Shown here: piece by piece, positions 15,454 through 23,246 of the stretch | How positions within the stretch are numbered: the stretch's first letter is position 1 | Layout: every line of letters begins with the position of its first letter | From: Actinomycetes bacterium | Lineage (GTDB): Bacteria > Actinomycetota > Acidimicrobiia > Acidimicrobiales > UBA8190 | Length of the DNA: 32,558 nucleotides | Direction: 5' to 3' | Assembly: GCA_021798135.1 (NCBI GenBank) | Contig: JAJZYI010000002.1 | Coordinates: forward strand, 1 to 32,558 | Notes under the pieces: generated by a model | What the model was told of the DNA's origin: nothing | Seen by the model: the letters and a program-made list of their open reading frames with translations, nothing else | The model's database searches: none | Made by a program: the position numbers and the translations under genes

Positions 15454-15461
15454 CACGTGGC

Positions 15462-16916
15462 ATGGCGACGGCGAGCTCCGGGGCGGCACGCGGCACGGCT
15501 GGCGGGCGGCGGCGCGCCCGACCGGTGGGAGCGGTCTTCGTCGACCTGGACCGCACGCTCCTGTCCGGGGCGAGCGGGCTCGTCCTGAGTGCCGCCCTTC
15601 GGGCCGAGGGGCTGCTCGACGGGCGGCCCCGCCTCCCCGGCGAGCGGCTGCTGTACGGCGTCTACGACGCCGTGGGCGAGAGCGTGCCGTTCATGGCGAT
15701 GGTCCGCGCCGCCGTGCGCTTCGTCCGAGGCTGGCCGGTCGAGTCGGTCCGGCGGGCCGGCGAGCTCGCCGCACCCGAGCTGCTGGACCTGCTCCAGCCG
15801 TACGCACCGGGTGTGCTGGCCGAGCATCGCGCCGCTGGCCGCCGCATCGTGCTGGCGACGACGTCGCCGGTCGACCTGGTGGAGCCGTTCGCCCGGCTGA
15901 TCGGGTTGGACGACGTCATCGCCACCCGCTACGAGCAGTCGGGCGGCCGGTACACCGGGCGGATCGAAGGCAGCTTCGTCTGGGGGGTGGGCAAGCTGGC
16001 CGCGGTGCGCGAGCGGGCTGCCACGCAGGGGTACGACCTGGCGGAGAGCCACGCGTACTCCGACAGTGTCTTCGACGTGCCGCTCCTCGGCAGCGTCGGC
16101 CACGCCCACGCCGTGCAGCCCGACCTCCGCCTCCGGCTGGTGGCCACGATGGCGCGCTGGCCGATCGAGCACTGGGACCGGCCGGCGGGCGTGCCCGGGC
16201 TGGCCGGGCTCGAGACCTACCACCTCCTCCGACCTTTCGTGCGTCCCGAGGCGTTCCCGTACGCGCGCTTCGACGTCCAAGGCGTCGAGAACGTGCCTGC
16301 TCGCGGGCCGGTGCTGCTGGCGTCGAACCACCGCAGCTACTTCGACGTGGTCGCCCTGGCGATCGTGGCGGCGCGGATCGGCCGGCCCGTCCGCTTCCTC
16401 GGCAAGCGCGAGCTGTTCGACGCCCCGGGGCTGGGCTGGCTGGCACGAGCGCTGGGCGGCATCCCCGTGGACCGCGACGACGACCCGGCCCGCGCCCTGG
16501 CCGCCGCACGCCAGGCGCTGCAGGCCGGCGAGCCGGTGATGATCATGCCGCAGGGCACCATCCCGCGTGGCAGGGCGTTCTTCGAGCCCGCGCTGCGCGG
16601 CAAGACGGGCTGCGCGCGGCTGGCAGCCATGACCGGCGCACCCGTGGTCCCGATCGGGCTCTGGGGCACCGAGGCGGTGTGGCCCCGAGCGGCGAAGCTG
16701 CCCACCGTCACGACGGTCGGAACCGGCCCGACGGTCCGGGTCCGGGTCGGCGACCCGCTCGACCTCGCTGCCGAGGCGGCGACGGACCCGGCGGCCGCGA
16801 CCGAGCGCCTGATGGCAGCGATCGTCGCGCTGCTCCCGCCCGAGGCGCTGGTGGAGCGGGAGCCGACCGCGGCGGAGATCGCACGGGCCACGCCGTCGAG
16901 CCGCCGCAGCCGATGA
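15462..16916 (+). CDS. HAD-IB phosphatase fused to PlsC acyltransferase
   Basis: The 484-residue protein joins two enzymes. Residues of about 22-240 form a HAD-IB phosphatase with intact motif I DLDRT (D28, D30), LATTSPVDLVEP and the ESHAYSDSVFDVPLL motif. Residues of about 265-460 form a PlsC-type acyltransferase with H-x4-D in NHRSYFD (H290, D295) and FLGKRELFDAPGLGWLARALGGIPVDR. The third acyltransferase motif reads PQGT (Q364) where EGT is usual. The same domain order is known in mycobacterial bifunctional PlsC proteins, predicted to act in phosphatidic acid or related lipid synthesis at the membrane. Substrate order is unknown. The mRNA appears leaderless. The MurT-GatD gene follows after 28 bases, probably in the same operon. 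Confidence 0.9.
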   Translation: MATASSGAARGTAGGRRRARPVGAVFVDLDRTLLSGASGLVLSAALRAEGLLDGRPRLPGERLLYGVYDAVGESVPFMAMVRAAVRFVRGWPVESVRRAGELAAPELLDLLQPYAPGVLAEHRAAGRRIVLATTSPVDLVEPFARLIGLDDVIATRYEQSGGRYTGRIEGSFVWGVGKLAAVRERAATQGYDLAESHAYSDSVFDVPLLGSVGHAHAVQPDLRLRLVATMARWPIEHWDRPAGVPGLAGLETYHLLRPFVRPEAFPYARFDVQGVENVPARGPVLLASNHRSYFDVVALAIVAARIGRPVRFLGKRELFDAPGLGWLARALGGIPVDRDDDPARALAAARQALQAGEPVMIMPQGTIPRGRAFFEPALRGKTGCARLAAMTGAPVVPIGLWGTEAVWPRAAKLPTVTTVGTGPTVRVRVGDPLDLAAEAATDPAAATERLMAAIVALLPPEALVEREPTAAEIARATPSSRRSR

Positions 16917-16944
16917 CCCGGCGCGGGCCCGCCTCGTCGCGCCG

Positions 16945-19086
16945 GTGAGCGCCGTTCGCGTCCGCCTGGCGGTGGCGGCAACCGTGGCCGTGGGGCGAGC
17001 GTCGCGGTGGCTGGGGCGGGGCAGCGGCTCGGTCGTCGGGGGAAGGGCGGGCCTGGCCATCGCTCCCGACCTCGTCCGCTCGCTCGCCGCCGACCGGATG
17101 GTCGCGCTGGTGAGCGCCACGAACGGCAAGACGACCACGACCCGGCTCCTCGTCACTGCCCTCGGTGGCACTGACCGGGTGGCGACGTCGGCGGCGGGCG
17201 CCAACCTGCCCGCCGGCATCGCCGCAGCGCTGGCGGGCGCCGATCCCGGCAGCCCCGCCGTCCTGGAGGTCGACGAGGGCTACCTGGCATCGGTGGCGGA
17301 CGCGGTGCGGCCGACGGTCGTCGCGCTGCTGAACCTGTCGCGTGACCAGCTCGACCGCGTCAGCGAGGTCCGCGCCATCGCGACGAGGTGGCGGGCTGCG
17401 CTCAGCCGCCTGCAAGGCACCACCGTCGTGGCCAACGCCGACGACCCCCTGGTCGCGTGGGCGGCGTCGTCGGCGCCGTCCGTGCGGTGGGTCGCCGCCG
17501 GACAGCTGTGGCGTGCCGATGCCACCGGCTGCCCGTCGTGCGGCGGCCGCATCCAGTTCGGCGGTGACGAGGGCGACGTGGGGTGGGCCTGCCCCGCGTG
17601 CGGGCTGCGCCGGCCGGAGCCGATGGCAGTGCTGCGGGGCACCACGCTGGGGCTCGCCGACGGGCGGCGGCTGCCCGTCGCGACCAGGCTCCCGGGCCGG
17701 TGCAACGTGGCGAACGCCGCCATGGCCGCAGTGGCGGCCGAGGTGATGGGCGTCGACGCGGCGGAGGCGCTCGCGTCGATGGCGGCCGTGGCCGAGGTAG
17801 AGGGCCGGTTCGCCGTGGCCCGCCATCGCTGCGGGGCGGACGGGCACGAGGTGGCGGCGCGGCTGCTGCTGGCGAAGAACCCAGCAGGGTGGGTGGAGCT
17901 GCTCGACCTCCTCGACGGCGGTCGCAGCGAGCCGCGGCCGGTGGTCGTCGGCATCAACGCGCGGATCGCCGACGGGCGCGACCCGTCGTGGCTGTGGGAC
18001 GTGGCGTTCGAGCGGCTGGAGGGTCGGCTCGTGGTCGCCACAGGCGAGCGGGCGTGGGATCTGGCCGTCCGCCTGCGCAGCGCCGGGGTCGACCATCGCG
18101 TCGAGCCCGACCAGGTGGCGGCGCTGCACGTGCCGGGGGTGGCCGAGGTCGACTACGCCGGCAACTACACGGCGTTCCAGGAGCTGCGGCGGCGGCTCGA
18201 CCGTGGGCGGGGAAGGCGGGATCGCTCCGGCGAGCAGCCGCGAGTGGTCGCCGGCGCCCCGGCCGCGGGATCGGGCGGGCGGGCACGTCCGTCGGGCAGC
18301 GAGCTGCGGGTCGTCGTGGTCCACCCGGAGCTGCTGGGGACGTACGGCGACGGCGGCAACGCGACGGTGCTCGCGGCACGGGCGGCCTGGCGGGGGCACG
18401 ACGTGGACGTGGTCCTGGCCGGCGCCGACGACCCGCTGCCCGCCTCGGGGGACGTGTACCTGCTCGGCGGGGGCGAGGACGGGCCGCAGGTGCAGGCCGC
18501 GGCCGTGCTGGCGCAGACCTCGCTGCGCCGGGCGGTCGACGGTGGCGCCGTCCTGCTCGCCGTCTGCGCCGGCTTCCAGGTCGTGGGGACCTCGTTCCCG
18601 GGGCCCGACGGCCTGCTGCGAGACGGCCTGGGCCTGCTCGACGTCGCGACGGTCAAGCGCAACGGACCGAGAGCCGTCGGCGAGCTGCTGGCGGAGCCGG
18701 TCGCAGCGGAGGAGGGCGCCGGCGAGCCGGTGGCCCGGGGCCTGGTGGCGTCGGGCGGTCTGCTCACTGGCTTCGAGAACCACAGCGGCGCCACCACGCT
18801 GGGACCGGCGGTGCGGCCGCTCGGCCACGTGACGCGCGGTGTCGGCAACGACGGCGGCGGCGGCGAGGGCGCGTGGTCCGGCCGGGTCGTCGGGACCTAC
18901 CTGCACGGTCCCGTCCTGGCGCGCAACCCGGCGCTCGCCGACGCGCTGCTGGCGATGGCCCTCGGAGCGGCGCCGGAGCCGATCGACGACGCGGAGGAAG
19001 CCGAGCTCCGTCGGGAGCGGATCGGTGCCGCGACCGCGGCCGACCGGGGGCGGCTCGGTCGGTTCCGGGTCCATCGACGCCACTGA
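16945..19086 (+). CDS. MurT-GatD fusion, lipid II isoglutaminyl synthase
   Basis: The 713-residue protein combines both subunits of the enzyme that amidates the D-glutamate of lipid II using glutamine and ATP. Residues 1 to about 415 are MurT-like: P-loop SATNGKTTTTR (N60, K62), a four-Cys zinc ribbon (C196, C199, C216, C219), KNPAGWVELLDLL (N312-W316) and NARIADGRDPSWLWD, ending YAGNYTAFQELRRRL. After a linker rich in Arg, Gly and Ala (about 416-450), residues of about 451-690 are GatD-like: class I glutamine amidotransferase with nucleophile Cys541 (AVCAGFQVVG) and His654 (GTYLHGPVLARNP). In Staphylococcus, Streptococcus and mycobacteria these are two adjacent genes. The reading frame is continuous across the junction, with no stop or start cluster suggesting two proteins. 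Confidence 0.93.
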   Translation: MSAVRVRLAVAATVAVGRASRWLGRGSGSVVGGRAGLAIAPDLVRSLAADRMVALVSATNGKTTTTRLLVTALGGTDRVATSAAGANLPAGIAAALAGADPGSPAVLEVDEGYLASVADAVRPTVVALLNLSRDQLDRVSEVRAIATRWRAALSRLQGTTVVANADDPLVAWAASSAPSVRWVAAGQLWRADATGCPSCGGRIQFGGDEGDVGWACPACGLRRPEPMAVLRGTTLGLADGRRLPVATRLPGRCNVANAAMAAVAAEVMGVDAAEALASMAAVAEVEGRFAVARHRCGADGHEVAARLLLAKNPAGWVELLDLLDGGRSEPRPVVVGINARIADGRDPSWLWDVAFERLEGRLVVATGERAWDLAVRLRSAGVDHRVEPDQVAALHVPGVAEVDYAGNYTAFQELRRRLDRGRGRRDRSGEQPRVVAGAPAAGSGGRARPSGSELRVVVVHPELLGTYGDGGNATVLAARAAWRGHDVDVVLAGADDPLPASGDVYLLGGGEDGPQVQAAAVLAQTSLRRAVDGGAVLLAVCAGFQVVGTSFPGPDGLLRDGLGLLDVATVKRNGPRAVGELLAEPVAAEEGAGEPVARGLVASGGLLTGFENHSGATTLGPAVRPLGHVTRGVGNDGGGGEGAWSGRVVGTYLHGPVLARNPALADALLAMALGAAPEPIDDAEEAELRRERIGAATAADRGRLGRFRVHRRH

Positions 19087-19111
19087 GCCACTGCGAGGCA
19101 GGTGCGGCGGC

Positions 19112-20464
19112 CTACGGCGGTGGCCGGCGGATCCTCGATGGTCGTGGCTGGCGGTTGCCGGCCGCCCGGCGGAGGATGCGGCGGGCGCGCTCGGCATGAT
19201 CGCCACCGGTCTCGTCACCGGGGTCGGTGCGCGGCAGGTCGAGTGGCGGCGGGAGCCAGTGCCAGTCGCCCGGTCCGCCAGCGAGGGTGAACCCCTCGAA
19301 GGTCTTCTGCCGGTGGTGGAACGAGCAGAGCCGGGCGAGGTTGCGGAGCTCGGTCCGTCCGCCCAGCGCGAGCGGGACGACGTGGTCGATCTCGAGGTAG
19401 CGACGGTTGCCGCAGCCGGGGACGACGCACACAGGGTCACGCGCCACCAGCGCCGTGCGCAGCCGGGCATTGATGGTGCGCCCGAGGTGGGAGACCGCCG
19501 TCACGTCGGAGCCGTCGGCGACGGCGGCCGACAGGGACGCCTGGGCGGCCAGCTGCCGGACCACGTCCACCGGGACGGGACCTGCACCGTCCACCTCGCA
19601 CCGTTCCCCGGGGCGCACGCTGCCGCGCTGGTACGCGGCGGCGTCGACGCGCACGATGATCGAGGCGCGCGGCGCGGAGACGGCATCGCCGAGGACGAGG
19701 CGAGTGAGCGCGTCCGCAGCACAGGCGCGGTCCGGCGGGTGCGTCCCGGCGCGACGGGCGTCGGACCGCACCGCTCGCGCCTCGTCCTCGATCCTGGCCC
19801 AGATGCGGGCGCCTACGTCGGGGGTGAGGCGCCCGTCGAGGCGGAACGTGCCGTCGGGATCGGTCCAGCGTCGCAGGCACCGCGACCGGTGGATGCGCGC
19901 GTATGCCGCCCGCTGGTCGGTCGCCGCCGCCCGGACCCTGCGACACTGCTCGCGCAATGCCTGCAGGCTGGAGCCGCCGACGCCCTGCAGCAGCGCCTGC
20001 TCGGAGCCGGGATCGGCGGCGACGGCGCCCGTGACCTCCCGCACCTGGGGGAGGGACAGGTCGCCGCGGCGCAGGGCCCGGTCCGTCGCCGATCCGGCGA
20101 CGAGGTCCTGCGCCGCCCGGAGCAGGCCGGCGGCGCTGCCGACCGAGTCACCGGTCTCCGCAGCGAGCCAGTGCGCGGCCGAGCGGTGGGCGCCGCCCGC
20201 CCAGCTCTGCGTGGCGTCGACCCGCCGCGCGGCCAGGAGCCGCCCGGCCTGGGCGAGGCGCTCGAGCGTGGAGAACTGCGCGACGACCCGCTTGGCGTCG
20301 TCGCCCGAGAGCCGGTCGGGCGCCAGCTCCTCCACCACCCGTCGGAGCCGTTCCGTGAGGTCGCTCAACAGCGCCGGCTGGGTCGCCTCGGTCGGCCCGG
20401 TCGGAACCGCGAGCCCGTCGGGCCGGGCCGGCTCGGTCGGACGCTCGGGGTCGCGCGGTGCCAC
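19112..20464 (-). CDS. DUF222 / HNH endonuclease family protein
   Basis: The 450-residue product has the DUF222 (13E12 repeat-like) N-terminal region, from about LLSDLTERLRRVVEELAPDRLSG to ARIEDEARAVRSDARR, and a C-terminal HNH nuclease domain. The nuclease has a Cys pair (CVVPGCGN), the catalytic EIDHVVPLALGGRTELRNLARLCSFHH segment with the H-N-H residues, and ends GDWHWLPPP followed by a basic tail. Such genes are numerous in actinobacterial genomes, often spread as families, and their role is unresolved. They are not proven to be mobile. It starts at GTG 20464 and is convergent with the MurT-GatD gene, 25 bases apart. Confidence 0.88.
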   Translation of the reverse strand: MAPRDPERPTEPARPDGLAVPTGPTEATQPALLSDLTERLRRVVEELAPDRLSGDDAKRVVAQFSTLERLAQAGRLLAARRVDATQSWAGGAHRSAAHWLAAETGDSVGSAAGLLRAAQDLVAGSATDRALRRGDLSLPQVREVTGAVAADPGSEQALLQGVGGSSLQALREQCRRVRAAATDQRAAYARIHRSRCLRRWTDPDGTFRLDGRLTPDVGARIWARIEDEARAVRSDARRAGTHPPDRACAADALTRLVLGDAVSAPRASIIVRVDAAAYQRGSVRPGERCEVDGAGPVPVDVVRQLAAQASLSAAVADGSDVTAVSHLGRTINARLRTALVARDPVCVVPGCGNRRYLEIDHVVPLALGGRTELRNLARLCSFHHRQKTFEGFTLAGGPGDWHWLPPPLDLPRTDPGDETGGDHAERARRILRRAAGNRQPRPSRIRRPPP

Positions 20465-20596
20465 CGTGACAGCATGACGCGAGGGTGTGCCGGGAGAGAG
20501 GGTGTGCCGGGCGCGAGGGCACGGACCGCCGCAGCTGCGCGAGCCTCCCTCGGGGGCGAGGCCCCGTCGGCCGGAAGGCCCCGTCGACCGGGAAGC
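20465..20596. other. Repeat-rich gap between HNH and acyltransferase genes
   Basis: The 132 bases contain a 14-bp direct repeat (GAGGGTGTGCCGGG at 20481-20494 and 20498-20511) and small GC hairpins near 20553-20576, including GGGGC-GAG-GCCCC. These hairpins could end the minus-strand lipid operon. No gene is evident. Confidence 0.5.
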
Positions 20597-21649
20597 TCAG
20601 TCCCGGCGCACCGCCCAGCGGCGGGGGTCGCCGTCGCCGTGCGCCGACGAGCTGTCGTGCTCGCCGGTCCAGGCGGCGGGCGTCCCGCCGAGGGCCCAGG
20701 CCCGACGCCATGGAGAGGCGTCGGGGCCCCGGGCGTCCTGGACGGTCGTGCCGGCGGCGGCCTGGCGCCGGGCGGTCCACCAGTCGGTGCGGGACTCGGC
20801 CGCCAGGGTCGCCAGCGCCGTCTCGAGCCGCGCCGACAGGTGCCGGGCGTCCTCGCCGTCCTCGGGGTACAGCGGTGCGCCGACGACGACCGTGGTGCGG
20901 GCGCGCCGGACGCGCGTGCCGCCCTTGGGGAGGATCCGGTGGGTGCCGGCCAGGTGGACGGGGATGACCGGGCGACCGGTGCGCGCCGCCGGGAGGCTGG
21001 CGGCCCGGTGCAGCTCCTGCTGCCAGCCGTCGGGCGAACGGCCCCCTTCTGGGAAGATGAGGAGGCTCCAGCCGTCCTCGACGAGTGCCGTGGCTTCGTC
21101 GACCGACCGCCGGCTCACCCGGTTGCGCTCCAGCGGGATGGCCCCGAGGAGCCCGGCCCACAGATGGGCCTTCCACCGCCGGTCGAAGAAGTGGTCGGCG
21201 GCCGCCGCCACCACGGTGCGGTGGCGGATGCGGTCGGGCAGGACTGACAGCAGCAGCGGCGTGTCGAGGTGGCTGGTGTGGTTGGCGACGATCACGACGG
21301 GCGCTTCGGCCATGTCGAGCAGCTCGGCGCCGCGGACGAGCGGGGACGCCAGGAGGTGGACCGCCGGGCGGGTGAGGTTGTCGGTGACCATCGCGCGGGC
21401 GAGGCGGACGGGGTACCGGCGGGCCCAGGCCGTGTCGTACTCGTCGCCCAGCCCGGAGGACGGCACCGGCCTGGCGACGGTCCCGGGCCACGTCGGCGCG
21501 CCCCACGGGAACGGTGCCGGCCTGGTCGCCCTGCGCAGGCGGGCGCGCGCGAGGCGGCCGACCCCGGTGACGGCCGAGGCCGACCATGCGCGCCGTCCCG
21601 TCGGCTGCCGGCCGGCTCCGAGGTCTGGGTCGCGGCGTGCTGCGGTCAT
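20597..21649 (-). CDS. PlsC-like 1-acyl-glycerol-phosphate acyltransferase
   Basis: The 350-residue protein has a PlsC domain at about residues 115-290, with NHTSHLD (H-x4-D catalytic motif), PLERNR, FPEGGRSPDG (the EGGR form of motif III) and PVIPVHLAGTHRILPKG. The first 100 residues and the last 50 are low-complexity extensions. Unlike the HAD/PlsC protein at 15462, its third motif keeps the Glu, so it is likely an active acyl-CoA or acyl-ACP dependent acyltransferase acting at the membrane. It starts 10 bases after the stop of the LarA-like gene and is the last member of the TetR-linked operon. The acceptor could be a glycerol-phosphate or an alcohol made by upstream enzymes. Confidence 0.88.
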   Translation of the reverse strand: MTAARRDPDLGAGRQPTGRRAWSASAVTGVGRLARARLRRATRPAPFPWGAPTWPGTVARPVPSSGLGDEYDTAWARRYPVRLARAMVTDNLTRPAVHLLASPLVRGAELLDMAEAPVVIVANHTSHLDTPLLLSVLPDRIRHRTVVAAAADHFFDRRWKAHLWAGLLGAIPLERNRVSRRSVDEATALVEDGWSLLIFPEGGRSPDGWQQELHRAASLPAARTGRPVIPVHLAGTHRILPKGGTRVRRARTTVVVGAPLYPEDGEDARHLSARLETALATLAAESRTDWWTARRQAAAGTTVQDARGPDASPWRRAWALGGTPAAWTGEHDSSSAHGDGDPRRWAVRRD

Positions 21650-21659
21650 GCTCCTGCCC

Positions 21660-23246
21660 TCACCGGACGTCGGCGATCATGAGCGGCGGGGCGTGGAGGT
21701 GGGTGACCGACGGGCTCGGCCCGACCACGTCGGCAGCGATCTCGAGCGCGTCGGCCAGGGTGGACGCCGGGCGGAAGCCGAGCCGCCGGACCGTCGAGGG
21801 CTCCCCCCCGACGACCACGACGGCGCCGAGGTGGTCGAGGGCGTGGGCGCACCAGTACCACATGTAGAAGGGGTGGACGCCGTGGTAGGCGTGGCCGGTG
21901 CGGTAGAGGTGGACGTACCAGGGGTCGGTGGCGAACGCCTCTTCCCACTTGTGGATCTCGGCCGGATCGGTGGTCTCGGCCAGGATCTCCTCGTAGAAGT
22001 CGATGTAGCTGGGATGGTGGCCGGGGTGGAAGGCCTTGCGCGTGGGATGGCTCATGATGAGCACGCCGCCCTCGCGCACGAGCGGCCTGCCCCGGTACAG
22101 GTTGAAGAAGTACCCGAGGCCCAGGCAGGCGACGAGGATCGGGTTCATGATGGAGTTGACGTTGTACGGGCTGATGTACGGGAGCCCCATGGTGAGCACG
22201 TCGCTCTGGCCGTCGACCTCCACCAGCTGCTGGGCGTGGACGTGCCCGGTCGTGACGGCGTGGACGGCCTCGACCTCACCGGCCTGCACCGATGTCATGC
22301 GGTGGGGACCGGCGATGCCGTGCAGCACGCTCCGGGCCAGGCGGGCCGGCGTCCGCGCCAGGGCGGCGCTCGACGCCACGAAGGCGGCCCGGTCGCGGGC
22401 GCTCCACTCCCACTCCCTGCGCTGGAGGAACCGGAACTGCTCCGGGAAGGCGTCGTTGTTCAGGGTGGTCTCGATCTGGAAGACCCGGACGCCGCTGGCG
22501 GCGATGAGGCGTCCCATGCGCCAGTTGCTGCTGTGCAGCTCGGACCGGTGCTGGTCCATGAACGAGCGGCTGTGACGCATGGTGTGGGCATTGTGGTGGT
22601 GGCGCAGGCTGCGGTACGAGGCCAGGCCGGTGGCCACCGACTTGTGGCCGCCGTCCATGGCGACCAGGTTGATGTTGACGTAGACGAGCAGGTCGGACTC
22701 CGCCGCCCGGCGCGAGAGCTCCACGTCCTCGCCCTGGTCGGTCGTGCCGAGGTGGACCAGCTCGGACGGGTCCTCGGCATCGTGCTGGCGCAGCAGGCCG
22801 TGCGGGGCGAAGGCGTCGTAGATCCGGTCGCCGAGCGCGTGGCGCAGCTCCGCCTCGGTCATGCGGCGGTGCAGCGCCAGCGCGGCGATCAGCACCACGT
22901 CGTCGACGCCCGCCTCGGCCGCCAGGTCGAGCACCTGCTCGATGACGAGCTGCCGGTTGTCGGGCCGGCGCATGGGGGGCAGGGGCAGGGACACGTCGTC
23001 GAAGGCGATGGTGAGCCTCATGCCGGGCCGCAGCAGGCTGCGCAGCGGCTGGCTGTCGCCGAGGGGGTGGTCCAGGGCGTGGCGGACGGCGGCCACCGGG
23101 TCGGCGAGCGGCTCGATCGGCTCGGGCGCGTAGACCACCCGGCTGCCCTGCGGCAGGCGCTCCAGGCGGTAGCCCTCGCCGTGCCAGAACAGCGTCGGCG
23201 GGGTGGACCGGTCCACCTCCAGCACATAGCCGGGTCTGGGGCTCAT
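21660..23246 (-). CDS. LarA-like (DUF2088) protein, possible nickel-pincer enzyme
   Basis: The product has 528 residues and shows clear relation to lactate racemase LarA. Compared from memory with L. plantarum LarA: ALHRRMTEAEL holds His126 (LarA H108), GGHKSVATGLASYRSL holds Lys202 (the cofactor-bearing K184), and HHHN holds His218 (nickel ligand H200). Two catalytic positions differ: DDVSLP has Leu87 where LarA has Arg75, and NINLVAMDGG lacks the His174 equivalent. It is also about 100 residues longer than LarA. It probably binds the nickel-pincer cofactor but acts on another substrate. No larB, larC or larE is in the window. The ATG overlaps the dehydrogenase stop as ATGA. AAAGGA lies about 10 bases upstream. 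Confidence 0.8.
   Translation of the reverse strand: MSPRPGYVLEVDRSTPPTLFWHGEGYRLERLPQGSRVVYAPEPIEPLADPVAAVRHALDHPLGDSQPLRSLLRPGMRLTIAFDDVSLPLPPMRRPDNRQLVIEQVLDLAAEAGVDDVVLIAALALHRRMTEAELRHALGDRIYDAFAPHGLLRQHDAEDPSELVHLGTTDQGEDVELSRRAAESDLLVYVNINLVAMDGGHKSVATGLASYRSLRHHHNAHTMRHSRSFMDQHRSELHSSNWRMGRLIAASGVRVFQIETTLNNDAFPEQFRFLQRREWEWSARDRAAFVASSAALARTPARLARSVLHGIAGPHRMTSVQAGEVEAVHAVTTGHVHAQQLVEVDGQSDVLTMGLPYISPYNVNSIMNPILVACLGLGYFFNLYRGRPLVREGGVLIMSHPTRKAFHPGHHPSYIDFYEEILAETTDPAEIHKWEEAFATDPWYVHLYRTGHAYHGVHPFYMWYWCAHALDHLGAVVVVGGEPSTVRRLGFRPASTLADALEIAADVVGPSPSVTHLHAPPLMIADVR

Noticed and set aside
19112-20464. HNH gene as evidence of a mobile intron or insertion element
   Set aside because: DUF222-HNH genes are common chromosomal family members in actinobacteria, and I see no terminal repeats, intron ends or target duplications.
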